DNA of 64,000 bases, from positions 37,459 through 101,458 of the forward strand of contig JAKCPI010001008.1 of the NCBI GenBank assembly GCA_023213315.1, given 5' to 3'. The notes beneath the pieces are model-generated. The model searched no databases, was not told the DNA's origin, and saw nothing but the letters and a program-made list of their open reading frames with translations. This stretch comes from Euborellia annulipes (taxonomy: Eukaryota; Arthropoda; Insecta; Dermaptera; Anisolabididae). The position numbers were made by a program, and so were the translations under genes. Every line of letters starts with the position of its first letter. Position 1 is the stretch's first letter. This document shows, piece after piece, positions 10,030-21,453 of the stretch.

Positions 10030-12455
10030 GCTTTGTAAATTTAAAAATAACAATTACCCCCACTTGACCATTGATAAGGATAAGAGAAATATTTATCATT
10101 TATATAAGAGGTTTATTATTTCTTTATTAAATATCTTTTTATTTACTTTCTTTAAATGAGTTTATCAAAATAAACTTGTTAATAGAATAAAAATATATTT
10201 TTGGCTTTAATAATTATTTACGCCAGGTCCCATGGTCATATACATATACGACTCCGTATTTGTCTTTTCTGGAAAGCCAATCACAGAAAATGTTGTAATT
10301 CTCGCAACATCTGACTTTATAGACCATCAACGTCAGAGCATCCGTGTGATTTTTTTGAGAGTAACACGGGACAATAAGATTTTAAAACTTTCTCATAAAA
10401 TTTCATGTCCGCACTGATGATGATGGTCTGTTAGTGAGTCTGTAAAGAACAACTGATCTATTGTATAACAAAAAATTGTGAATCGCGAAGCAAATTAGAG
10501 AACAAAGAAAAAAAAAATATATATATATATATATATATGCGAAGATAAGTTTTCTCGGGTTGTGTCGCGTGTGATGTTGAGATTTACTCACGCGACACAA
10601 CCCGAGAAAACTTATCTTCGCATACATCCGGTCGCGGAAACCTTCCAGAACATAATATATATATATATATGGATCATTCTTCAAAAATGGGTTAACTTCG
10701 CGTAATTGCAAATAATTCAGTGACTACCAAACATATTGACTTTGTTAATAGAAAAAGTTAATAATTTTTGGGCACACATGATAAATATTGAAATTTTAAA
10801 AAATTTAATGAAAATATTCTTCTTTTTAACCCTAAAAAGTCATTCCCCTGGCATGTACCAGCTCAAAAAGTGAATATTTAAATGCAAATTCATTTTAAGC
10901 TATTAGATTTATATCATTATTATCCAAATCGATACAATCTAAGATACTTTATTAAGCGTTGTCAAGTCATAAATTTTGATTTTAAATAAACTCGCTCCCG
11001 CCGCATCAAGCCCCTCAATAGTGACATAGGCGCCCTATGGCATTTAAGATATAGCCCAGAAACGGTGATTTTATCATATTCTTTCAATAGATTGTCCAAA
11101 TAAATTGTTAGTTTTCTTTTAAAATTATATTACAACTAAAAAACGGCGCTCTAGTTGAGCTTCGCCCCCTTGTCCGCCCTCAAAGGCTAGTTACGCCGCT
11201 TTTGCGATGGCCTTAAATTAAAAAATGTGATATTTATATATTTTAATGAACGATAATGATTGAATATATATATATTTTGTTTATTAAATTATTGATATTT
11301 TGTTCTGATTATTTATATTAATTTTAAAATAAGGCCAAAATTTATCCTTATATTTTCAAAATTTTATCAATTTTATACATAAAAGGTTCAAAGTAGGGTG
11401 ATTGTTATAAAGGAAAACAAATCATATTTAATTAATCACACATTTAATCATGAGAATTAAAAAATAGAATCATTTTTTATAGATTTATTTGACATAAACT
11501 TACGTAAATTTTTACCTGTAAGTTCTCCTATGAAGAATTTTAAATAACAAATAAATGAATGCCGTCAAAAGGAAATCAAATGACACAATCATAAAATGGG
11601 AAATTACGACAATTACTGTATCTCTCATTTTTATACAACGGATGCTATGGAGCTGTCAATCAGAAAATAATTTCTCTACCAATCAATCATAACAATTAGC
11701 GTTGGCGGTCCTGGACATCTGTCAAAATTCCAAATGTTTTTTACTTTTTTGATTATATCTATTACATCGGAGAGGTTTCCTTAAGGAAGCTAAAATAATT
11801 ATTTTTAAAAGATGTTCATGGAAAAATCCAATATATTTTGTATTATATTCTAATCATTTTATTGCATTTTGCGAAATTTAAAACTTCCACTTCTCGTATG
11901 TGATTTCCAGACACCTGGTTCAAAAGAACGAGTCATTGAAAAAAAAAACGATTCAAATATCGTTCCATGATACATGCCAACCAGAAAACAAACGGTGGCA
12001 ACTTACCAAAAATTTTTATCAGGTGATAATATTTTTTATAGACATAAATAAGCCTATCAAATGATAAATAATATTTTGTTAATATTAAAAATTTCATTTG
12101 ACTTTAAAAAAACTTGATTGAAATAACTAATCCATCGAACGAACTAATCTTTTGTTTGCAAATTCCGCCAATAGATGTCAGATCTTTACAAATTAAAAAA
12201 ATGAAAGCTCAACAATTCAAAGATTTTTCTCTCTTTTATATTCTTTCCACGTCATTATAAAAGATATAAAATCAACTTAAATATTTTTGTAAGTATTTGT
12301 AATTATTTCTAATTACAAGTGATTATTTTTAATAAAATAAGTTCTTTTTAGTGATTTTTTACGAAAATATTTACTCACGTAATTATTTAAATGTCAATTT
12401 ACCGGTAAAAGTGAATTTGATTAATTTAATTATCTTATCCCCTTTTTTTTAAATA
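10030..12455. other. Intergenic region between fucosidase and PET117
   Basis: No supported gene. It holds a perfect 35-bp hairpin at 10537-10623 (own entry) flanked by (TA)n runs. The rest is AT-rich unique-looking sequence, with the presumed divergent promoters of fucosidase (left) and PET117 (right). Confidence 0.5.
10537..10623. repeat. Perfect 35-bp inverted repeat (hairpin) between TA runs
   Basis: Bases 10537-10571 are the exact reverse complement of 10589-10623, leaving a 17-base loop. GC content is clearly higher than the flanks, which are TA dinucleotide runs. It could be a minimal foldback transposon with TA insertion preference, or a transcribed hairpin that makes small RNAs. No miRNA family was recognised. 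Confidence 0.9.
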
Positions 12456-12680
12456 ATGTCTCTCACATCTAAAGCAATTTTTGGAATTTCTTGTTCTATA
12501 AGTGTTGGTGTAATAGCGTATGTTCATTATAAACAAAATTTAGATAGAGAGAAACTTCATGAAGGTGTCATTCGTGATATAGAGAGACAACAAAAAAGAA
12601 AAGCAGAAAATCTTTATTTTCTTCAAAAACAGATCGATTTAACAAAACAACTTCGTAAAGAAACTGATAGTGTAGAATAG
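12456..12680 (+). CDS. PET117: PET117-like cytochrome c oxidase assembly factor
   Basis: A single exon of 74 codons. PET117 family proteins are small mitochondrial proteins needed for complex IV assembly. Visible features are an N-terminal hydrophobic segment (residues 4-22) with the early SKAIFG start, then the family signature VHYKQ...REKLHEGVIRDIERQ near residues 24-44, and a charged helical tail. Size and order match the family (about 80 residues). A poly-A signal AATAAA lies about 13 bases past the stop. The LRRC59 start codon follows only 92 bp downstream on the same strand. Confidence 0.9.
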   Translation: MSLTSKAIFGISCSISVGVIAYVHYKQNLDREKLHEGVIRDIERQQKRKAENLYFLQKQIDLTKQLRKETDSVE

Positions 12681-12772
12681 ATTTTATTATTAAATAAAAA
12701 TGTTGTATTATTAAATGAAAATAGAATACTCGTTTTATTTTAGTATATAAGTAGTTTTGTTCATCAGAAAGA

Positions 12773-15739
12773 ATGCCTGCTAAAAAGATAAATATTCGAG
12801 AAAGATTAGAGGATGATAAACTTGATTTGAGTATGTCAGATTTGGACGAAGTTCCTGTCAAAGATATTGTAAATATCACTTTTAAATAAACATTTAATTA
12901 CAATAGATTATTAATAATAATTCAATGGTTTTTTTTATTTTAGATTCAAATAAAAAAGGCAACTAATTTAGATTTATCGAATAATCGCATTGCGGTTCTT
13001 GGAGTGAGTTAAAACTTCATTTTTCATTAAATGCATTTAAATATTTTCGAAAATATATATGGATTTTAAATATATTTAATGGATAGAGGCGAATTCTACA
13101 TCAATCATCTGAGTGTTTCAGATCTTATATTTAAGATCCTCTGTGCTCTGAGGTTCGGGCTGTCTGTTCTGAGTAGAACTTTGTATTGGTTTTATTCTTC
13201 TTCTTATTATTATATTGAATATGTCCGATTGACTGAGAGGAGCTATGCTCACAACTTATTTATAATGTCATTCATCACCAATCGTCATACTACATATATG
13301 ATCTTTAATGATTACCAGTCATTTTCTAGGATCATGTAGTGATCTTTAAAAAGGATTAGGGATCCGATCCGATTTAGAAAAAGGATCGCTGTTTCGATCC
13401 ACAAACGATCCGCGATCCAAAAATTCAATCCGAACTTGCGATTGGAAATCCGATTCAGTTTCTAATAAAATTTCTGAATTAAAATCTAGTTCTTCGACTG
13501 AATTTGCACATTTTTAGACGTTTGGATGAAAGATATATAAGAAAGTTTTAAAAGGGATTCGCACTGCTTGAAAAGGATCGCAAAAATCCAGGATTTCTAA
13601 TCCTTCGAAAAGGATTAGTGATCCTATCCTAGATCCAAAGAGCAAAAATGTATTCGTTCCAAATCCTTTATCCACCCTTCCTTTCGATTTGGTGTTCCAG
13701 ATTCAAGATCCTCCCAAAAAAAAGGATTTCGATCCATAAATTCTGCATCGGATCATAGAATTTAAATCCAAAAGGATCACGATCCTTACCACCTCTGGTA
13801 GTGATGATTCGATTATTCCTAGGTATGGGAGGGTATTATACGGAGGATCTTTCTTGGTCTGAAGTCATCGGATTCACTTTCTCAGAGGAGGAGGGGGGGG
13901 GTATACCCAATCAAATAATAATAATATTAAAAATAAAACGGACACAAAGACCTATTCAGACCAGGCAGCTCGGCCTATAAACCTCAAAGAACTGAAAATC
14001 ATAAATAAGAGGGTGGTTGAGTATATTAATATTTTGCATAAAAATTAAAAAGAATTTTATAATTATTAAAAGGAAAAAGGGGAAAAGAAAAAAAAGTTTT
14101 TTTTTTGGTTTTTTTTAGGGTTTGTTTGGGGTTTTTAAACAAAAAAAAAATAAATTTACATTTTTTTTTTTTTTAATATATTATAACAATTTTACACTCA
14201 TAGGGGGGAGATTTAGAATATATATTTTAAAATATACCTAATATCTGACTAAGCAATATTTTTTTCAAATGTTTCAGAAAAATTTTGCAACTTTAAATCA
14301 CCTTACAAGATTAGATTTAAGTAAAAATCATTTAACTGAATTGCCAGAAAATTTTGGAGATTTGAAATTACTTAAATATCTCGATCTTTATAGTAATAAA
14401 GTAAGTATTTTATATATAAAATATCTTTTTAACTCTGTTTTCTCTCTAAAAAATCTTTCTTATTTACTTCAGCTGACTCATCTCCCACTCAGTTTTTGTG
14501 AATTGAAACACTTAAAATGGTTGGACCTCAAAAATAACCCGTTGATTCCTGGTGTAGCTAAAGTTGCTGGAGATTGTCTTGATGAAGCCGAATGTCGTAA
14601 ATGTGCCCATGACGTTGTTCAATTTATGCAATTACTTAATAATACTCTAGCTGAAGAAAGAATCATAGCTGCCGAACAACGTCGACAAGAACAGGCGAAA
14701 TTAGCAGGTAACAATTTTATCTTTGAATATGAACTTGGGGAGGGCTTAATGCTAGCATTCCAAATCATTAAACTTATTCTTTATATAAAGTTTGTATTTT
14801 TTTTTTTAATTTAAGTAATTAATCTATCATTTCAGAAAACCAAGAACCAAGTCCTAATAAATCTAAAAAAGAAAAGAAGAAAAAAAAGAAATCTGATAAA
14901 TCTCAAGCAAATCAAAAAGATGCAAAAAATTTAGATGAAGAATTGAAAAAGAATCAACTTCAAACCGAAAATTCATTTGAAAAAAATGCCAAAACAAAAG
15001 GTAAAACAATTCTTTTATATATTGGGTTGTTCGGAAAGTAATTTCGTTTTTTCCAACAAAGGACTTAATTGTATTTTTTCACAGCTAACTTCACACTTAA
15101 ACCGCATAATCCTTCTTTATATAAACAACATTTTTTTCCCTTTTCTATAGTAAAAGAGTAAAATATGCCGAACATGCTGCATTTTTACTTTCCATATTTG
15201 AATATCGAATAATAAACCACTGCTTAGAATCATACGAACTTTTTCACAAGAAAGCATCAGCTGCCAAAATATATAAAGGTTATGCGGCTTAAGTGTGAAG
15301 TTAGCTGTGAAAAAATACAATTAAGTCCTTTGTTGGGAAAAAACGAAATTACTTTCCGAACAACCCAATATATACAGTTATTATATTAAATATTAATATA
15401 TAACTTAAATGGAAAAATTTTATTTTAACAGCCGGATACAAATCAAGGATTTTAAAAGCCCTTTTATATATTTTACTTCCTATTCTTTTTTTAAAAATCT
15501 ATCATTATACCAACAACCCAAAAACAAGCGAAACTTTATCTATTTATATAAATAAAATTAAAAAATATATTCCAAATGATTCACCTTATTTGGAAATAAT
15601 CAGGGATTATACACAAAAAACTTTGGAATTTCTACAAATTACGATTAAATGGATTAAAGATTCACAAATATATGAAACATCAATAAAATATTTTTCTAGT
15701 TGGGTCTCATTTGTTGTTGACAAAATTTATTCGAAATAA
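12773..15739 (+). CDS. LRRC59: Leucine-rich repeat-containing protein 59 (ER membrane)
   Basis: Six exons: 12773-12868, 12944-13003, 14278-14400, 14473-14707, 14836-15000 and 15432-15739, giving about 328 residues (human 307). LRRC59 is a tail-anchored ER protein that contacts ribosomes. The N-terminus RERLEDDKLDLSMSDLDEVP matches the family start. Leucine-rich repeats follow (TNLDLSNNRI, LTRLDLSKNHLTELP, LKYLDLYSNK, LKWLDLKNNPL). Then come the diagnostic AKVAGDCLDEAECRKCA, a charged lysine-rich coiled region (about residues 145-225) and one hydrophobic membrane segment near residues 231-248 before a luminal tail. Intron 5 carries a mariner-type MITE and intron 2 a GGATC-rich repeat. The last codons overlap an AATAAA motif. 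Confidence 0.93.
13345..13795. repeat. GGATC-rich degenerate repeat in LRRC59 intron 2
   Basis: Many spaced copies of AAAGGATC / GATCC with variable spacers, reading for example AAAAAGGATCGCTGTTTCGATCC. It appears to be a degenerate satellite or mobile-element interior. No coding frame is present. Confidence 0.6.
15022..15368. mobile_element. Mariner-type MITE with TA target duplication in LRRC59 intron 5
   Basis: The ends TTGGGTTGTTCGGAAAGTAA and its reverse complement at 15349-15368 are perfect or nearly so, flanked by TA on both sides. The arms continue inward for about 90 bp. The terminal sequence is of the TTGGGTTG/CGGAAAGTA mariner kind. No transposase frame remains (347 bp). Confidence 0.85.
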
Positions 15740-16269
15740 AATTTTTTATTTTTATTTCTATATTTTTATAAATTGAAAAATTTTTTGTTTTCAAAATTTT
15801 ATACTTATCTATAAATAATCACATATTTTTTAAAATAAATTATTCATAAATACGTATTTATATATTTATAATAAACCTTGATTTGTTATTGACCTACATT
15901 TTTTGAAAATAAAATTTATTTTTTCATTTTTATTATAAGGTGTTCTCTTTCCATTTTTACTTTTCCATACTCTAGATAAATATATTGGAAAGTTAGTAAT
16001 CATCATAAATTTTACCTTTTCTACCACTATTGACTATTATTTCCAAGTTCCCAAAAACAAAATCAAAGATTATAATATTTATTGATCCAATAGCATGAAA
16101 CCTTGTATTGGCTGTGAAAAGAAGGAAAATTTTCATCGAACCATTTAAATTAGATAGGCTGTTAGTATTCAATATTTGCTTTAATTAAACAGAACTCTAC
16201 AACCAGATAGTATAAACAAAGTTTTGGAAATCTTTTCCTGAATTTCTCCTAGATCTTATGTATACATGT

Positions 16270-16510
16270 AATTATTTGGACAGTGTTATCGTTGAGTGTT
16301 GCTGAGAAAAGCGACTACAATCATAGTCGAATATCTTTTCCCTGGAGCATCTTTTTCATGTCTGCAAAAAGCCAGTAGTCGCTAGGGGCCAAATCTGGAG
16401 AGTACGATGGGTGGAGAAGCAATTCAAAGCGTAATTCCAATTTAGCCATTGTTTTTATCGATTTGTGACACGGGGCATTGTCTCCATTGTCTTGAAAATT
16501 ACAAAACTGG
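16270..16510 (-). pseudogene. Mariner transposase fragment (dead)
   Basis: The minus strand translates to DNAPCHKSIKTMAKLELRF and then HPSYSPDLAPSDYWLFADMK. The two Asp residues (DNAP and SDYW) are 34 apart, as in the DD34D catalytic core of mariner transposases. The fragment lacks the N-terminal part and is broken at both sides. Confidence 0.85.
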
Positions 16511-16559
16511 GATCACTAAAACGACTGTAACCTCTAAACTAATGGTCAGAATGCCATGA

Positions 16560-17330
16560 CTGTTTGAAGGTTGGTACTACACGGAAATCAAGTGGGTCTG
16601 TTAACAATGTCAGAGCGTCCTTCCGCCTCTTTCTTGGTCGACCACGACTTCTCTTTCTGATAGGGACGTTGTCATGTATTTTCCTCACCAGCCGGTCTTC
16701 ATTCATTTTTGCACTCCTCTCTGCCCTTCTCCTTTGGAAGCATGAGCTAACTTTCTGAATCTTGCACTTCTCCCTGATATCTTCATTCTTGTCTTACTCA
16801 CGATTCTTCTCAATGTTTTCATTTCGCAGAAATCAATCATATCTGATGTTTTTGTGGGGTCAGTCAGCTCTTGTTTCGACCGCGTATGTCTTTATTGGCC
16901 GCACCACGACGCGGACTTTTGTTTCTGTACCCAGAAACTTGTTCGACCACACCATATCGTTGACTTAATAGTTCTATCTAATCTAATACTTCTTCTTTGA
17001 TGTTCTTGATGCTGGTTATTTGGAGTTAAAGGATGGCTCTTGTTCCACGATAGTGTTGTTCGACCTTACAACGTAACGGTTCTTTAGCTTTCGATAGAGT
17101 TTATGTCTTTTTCGAAGATATCTCAAGCTGGAATTTTTCACAGGATAGTAGCTTTTGGAGGTCGTCTTCACTTTCCGCAACTAGAGCTGCGTCTTCGGCG
17201 TGACACACGATATTAATGTTTTCATCTTCCATTGAGTTTTTTGATGTCTTTTCGTTCATCAAGAGACTGAACAAGAAACCTTGCCTTATCCCATAACTGA
17301 TATCTTCCCCTCATTTTCCCATATATACAA
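16560..17330 (-). pseudogene. Non-LTR retrotransposon (LINE) reverse transcriptase remnant
   Basis: On the minus strand, broken frames give IRQGF..SLLMNEK, then AEDAALVAESEDDLQKLL, which resembles the YADD(A)(V/L)LVAES..DLQ block of LINE reverse transcriptase with the first residues changed. Later comes a GRPRK/RW-like C-terminal piece. Frameshifts separate the parts. Clade not determined. Confidence 0.65.
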
Positions 17331-17957
17331 TACATACCTTGTATATATATTTTTTCATTTAAATTTGCAAATAGATATATTCCAGGGGTAGTGACTGCAA
17401 AAAATCACGTTTGCTCTCAGAGACTATCAACATATAATATTATAAAATTATTCGTTGAGTTCGTAACAAAACTTGTAAAGAGTTAGAAGATGATAAAGGG
17501 AGAAATAATCCTAGATTCTGAAAAGGAAACAAAGCCGATTTAACGGCTGAAGAGATATGATCATTAGAATCCATAACAGAAAGCAAGTATTTGAATTCAA
17601 GAGTATTATTGCTGAGATATGATTTGTTTCCAGAAATTAGACAAATTTTTAAAAATTAATTTGACATCTAGAAATAGTTTTGAGGTCATATCAAACAAAA
17701 CGATGTTTTTTTTATAAAATAAATAGTAATTAATTAATTTTAAAATACGTAAACATTATTTGGTCATAAGATAAGATATTGATAAATCCACTTAAATATT
17801 ATTTATTTAATGTTATTAAAAATTAATTTCTTAAATAACCATTGCAATTCCTCGAACACTTTATCGGAACTTTAATTGATCCAGACAGATAAGTGTATTC
17901 TCTCTCTCTTTCTCTTTTATATATATAATCCGTGTAATTTTAAAAGAATTCATAAAA

Positions 17958-18791
17958 ATGTTTGGAACAATAATTTTAATCTCTTATTTAAGCGTTGTAT
18001 TTAGTGAAAATAATTTTTGTTCAAAAATTGAAACGTTTTGTTCAAACGATTGCACTGCGGTGATTCAATGCAAATATGATTGGAGTTTGAATTTAAATCT
18101 CGTCCCATCAATTCGTACGAATTGTACTCAATTGGGATTAGAATGTAATCCAGTAACGAATGAATGTAGTCAACCTCTTGGCTCATGTCTTACTTGTAAG
18201 ACGTTAGTACCTTATTGTCCAAGTTACGGGAATCAACCCAATCCATGCGATTGTCAAGAATATTATACCTGTTCAAAAACGGGTCCAAGTGACCCACAAA
18301 GATGTGATCCTGGTTATATTTTTGATCCGTCAACAAATCGTTGCTCTTTAAAATGGGACCCTGCAATTTGTTCCATGGTCTTGCCGCCGCGCTGTATGCG
18401 GGAAAATCAGACCGGATTATATCCTTTGAGTGATTACAGGTACGATATAACAAGTTTTGAAATAATTTTCTCTCTTCTTAATCTTGATTATTTTTATAGA
18501 TATTACAAATGTACCAGATCCCCTCTCGGGGATTTAATTCATGAATTATACGAATGTCCAATGGGTCAACGTTGGGATCCTGTTTTATTAGCATGTATAG
18601 ATCCGTTGTCTCCACCTCCGCACCCAGGAAATCCTGGATTTAACTGCCCGAGCGCCGGTCGCTTTCCTGATCAAGAAAATTGCCGAGCCTTTTACGAATG
18701 TAATAATTTATTGCAATATGAACATAATTGGTGTTTACCCCTTAAATATTATAACCAAAATCGACAAGCATGTATTTTGGGATTTTGTTAA
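17958..18791 (+). CDS. Secreted chitin-binding protein with peritrophin-A-type domains
   Basis: Two exons, 17958-18439 and 18500-18791, give about 257 residues. A hydrophobic N-terminus (residues 1-16) fits a signal peptide, so the product is secreted and likely binds chitin in cuticle or peritrophic matrix. Four cysteine-rich ChtBD2-like modules can be followed: about residues 21-75 (aromatic residues partly missing), 78-135 (CDCQEYYTCSKTGP, CDPGYIFDPSTNRC), 140-205 (YYKCTRSPLGDL, CPMGQRWDPVLLAC) and 212-257 (CRAFYECNN, ending at CILGFC). The 60-base intron has a normal GT and AG, but its length is a multiple of three and it has no in-frame stop, so a retained form would also be readable. 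The orthologue is not determined. Confidence 0.9.
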   Translation: MFGTIILISYLSVVFSENNFCSKIETFCSNDCTAVIQCKYDWSLNLNLVPSIRTNCTQLGLECNPVTNECSQPLGSCLTCKTLVPYCPSYGNQPNPCDCQEYYTCSKTGPSDPQRCDPGYIFDPSTNRCSLKWDPAICSMVLPPRCMRENQTGLYPLSDYRYDITSFEIIFSLLNLDYFYRYYKCTRSPLGDLIHELYECPMGQRWDPVLLACIDPLSPPPHPGNPGFNCPSAGRFPDQENCRAFYECNNLLQYEHNWCLPLKYYNQNRQACILGFC

Positions 18792-18949
18792 ATTAGTAAA
18801 AAAAAATTAGAGATCATCATAAATAATAATGTATATTTAAATAAATATTTTTATAAAATTCTAATTATTTGCTTCATCGTTTCAAGATATGCCACAGTAT
18901 ATAATACTTACTTTACGCCAATTTATCCAGACGACAGCGTGTTGTTGAA

Positions 18950-19390
18950 CAAATCTGCCTCCAGAGCGGATGATCCTTTGTTTTATCTCTCCAGTCCTCC
19001 CATTCTCCGATCGGAGCCAGATCGTTCCATCCATAACATCCTCGGTCGTCCCATTGGTTTGAAGTCAAGAGCCACCCTTGGCCAGCGAGTTATCCATTCG
19101 CGTCACATGACCAAGCCATTGTAGACACCTGCTCTTCATTATCCCCACGATATTAGCCTCTCCATATAGTTCCTCCAGCTCTCTGTTGTACCGTCTTTTT
19201 CATTCTCCCGTACTAGTATCTCGTACGGGGCTAAAGATCTTCCTTAGAACTTTACCTTCCAAGCTTGGGATCCTGCGCGATCTTAGTATGTGGCTCATTC
19301 CATAGTAGCATCGATTTCCTGCCTGCAAGCCTACATTGATCTCCATATCTTCAGATCCATCGTCAGAGAATAGTGAGCTCTAGTATTTGA
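18950..19390 (-). pseudogene. LINE C-terminal remnant
   Basis: The minus strand, in broken frames, gives GYYGMSHILRSRRIPSLEGK, VLRKIFSPVRD, RRYNRELEELYGE, IMKSRCLQWLGHVTRMD and GRPRMLW. This order is typical of the region after the reverse transcriptase in many insect and crustacean LINE elements. Stops and frameshifts show it is dead. Confidence 0.8.
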
Positions 19391-19549
19391 ATTCTGTGAC
19401 TTGCTTATATTTCTTCCTGTTTGCTTCTTAATTCGCTGTTCCGTGTGTTTTTTGAAAGTACAAATATCCATTAAAATAATATCGCAGAAATTTGCAGAAG
19501 CCTACAAGTTCAACAATCACATTAAACGGTGGCGCAACCAAGGGGGTGG

Positions 19550-19827
19550 GGGGTTAGGGTTTTAACCCTGACCCTGATCCCTAGCAGTAGAATTTCACTT
19601 AGCGAGCACCTTTCATAACCAGAAATTCGCATAACGAACAAAGCAAATTGTAACAGAATGATTTGCTTAACTAGCGATGTTTCGCATAACGAGTGGCCAC
19701 GAGAGGGGGAATTCCCGGATTGGGAGTGTGTTGCATCAGTCTGTGTCATGGGGGAGACAGCTCTATTGTTTCGCATTACGAGTATGATTCTGGAACGAAT
19801 GCTCGTTAAGCGAGGTTCCACTGTATA
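19550..19827. mobile_element. Tigger/pogo-like DNA transposon remnant
   Basis: The right end reads GCTCGTTAAGCGAGGTTCCA followed by CTGTA, the reverse of the CAGTGGAACCTCGCTTAACGA terminus common in Tigger/pogo elements. Similar degraded phrases (TTAGCGAGCACC, CGCATAACGA) recur inside. No transposase frame is left. Confidence 0.65.
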
Positions 19828-20439
19828 TATTAAGTACATTTCAAATAGAAAAGAAAAATAGCAGTCTGTCTTTTTATTTGAAAATAACTTTGACAAAAAT
19901 AAATAATTTCATAAAGGGGAAGACAGGGTAAAACTTTGCCTAAAGGCTTACAAAGTTGTAGACCTGAAATTTATTAATTTATCATTAATAGCTTCTAATA
20001 CAGAGCTCTAATTTAGAAGAAAGGACTAGGACAGAGAAAGAACAAAGAACATCTTGATCTAGATTTTTTATTGCGGTGAAAATTTTTTTGCACTTAATAC
20101 ACATATATATATATATATATGTCTATAAAAATTTAAATATATAATTATCACTTTTCCTATTGCTACAAATAAATCTTTGGTAAAGAAAATGATTCTTTTT
20201 TAGAGGATGGATGGCAACCAAATGGTCAAAAAATTAATAAAATAGCCATTCCATTCATCCACTAAAATACTGTCGATTATCTTTTTATCATAATTAAATT
20301 CAGAGACTGATTTAAGGCGAGAACAAAAAAGTGGAAGAAATTTTTTGTTTTAAACTGATCATATCTTAAATCCGCCTCTGCGTAATACTTATTATTTCAT
20401 CTAATCTAAATAAATATTTGGATCTATATCACATCTGTA

Positions 20440-20830
20440 TTAAGGTGCGCGTCTCGAGGTGTTGATTTTGAGAGGTTCCAGCGGCCACAATTTTGAAAAT
20501 ATCGACCTCAAATTTTTTTTAATTAAAGACATTTAAAATATCTACAACTTAATAGAAGCTCTTTTTTTGATTTTCGAAAAAAATATTATTTTTTTTAGAT
20601 TAATCTCATTAAATAAAAGTTATTTTTAAAAAATTTGGCTCTATATCTTACAGATAATTAAATTAGTAATCATTGTGTTAAAAAATAATTAATTAATTAG
20701 CTGGAACCTTTCAAATGAAATGGAATAAAACGGTTGTTTCCCTATGGGAAGAACTAACGCCATCTCTTACCGCCTAGAGTAACCAGCTTCTCAATCAGCT
20801 AATAACGATTTTTCGAGACGCGCACCTTAA
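20440..20830. mobile_element. TTAA-flanked MITE, full copy A
   Basis: Begins TTAAGGTGCGCGTCTCG and ends CGAGACGCGCACCTTAA. TTAA at both ends fits a piggyBac-type target, although TA duplication with a longer terminal repeat is also possible. The internal part has no reading frame. Other copies lie at 44326-44732 and 46056-46458, with pieces at 5478-5686, 43425-43640 and 53395-53455. Confidence 0.8.
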
Positions 20831-21453
20831 GTATTAGCTGGACTTTTATTGGAATTGCAAAATCCCTTCATTTATTATTAATTTGGTAAAATGATCAACA
20901 AGAGGAAGCTAGATTTTTAAATTGGAAGCGCTTATTTGTGTTGACCATGTATAATCTACACAATAATGGGTATTAATAATAGAATGATAATTTTTATGTA
21001 GATTATATAATAAACTGTTAAATCCAAGCATAAGCATTTGTCTACAATTGGATGAAACAGACAGAGCCAGCCCAGAAAGCCTCGCGCAGAAACAAAAAAA
21101 AATTATTTGTATATAAATACATTTAAATTTATTTTAAAATAAGTATGAGAATATCTTAAGGAGAGGTAAATGGCTGAGATTCGCCCACACTTCTTTTTAA
21201 AACCCTTCTTAAAAAAAAAAAAAAATGGAAAAAACCGTAGAACTTTTGTATGCGCGAGGCCCAGTGCGATCGAACTTTGTGCACAACAGATGAGTAAAGG
21301 GTGCACTTTGAAAAATTTAAAAATGGCTGATAAGTACAATTGATTGTCTCTTTTTTTTATTATACTAGAATGAATAATAAAAATAAAGCTCAAAACTTAA
21401 AAAAAAAATCATTTAATTTAATTAATAAAAATAATAAGAAGTCTGCTAAATAA

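Larger units (their letters stand above)
15740..17957. other. Intergenic region with transposon fossils
   Basis: After the LRRC59 stop comes AT-rich sequence to about 16250, then antisense remains of a mariner transposase and a LINE (own entries) to about 17330. From 17330 to 17957 there is AT-rich sequence leading to the chitin-binding gene. It has a TTTTATATATATAATCC TATA-like stretch about 30-45 bp before the start codon and an AGATAAG GATA-type site near 17886. Confidence 0.6.
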
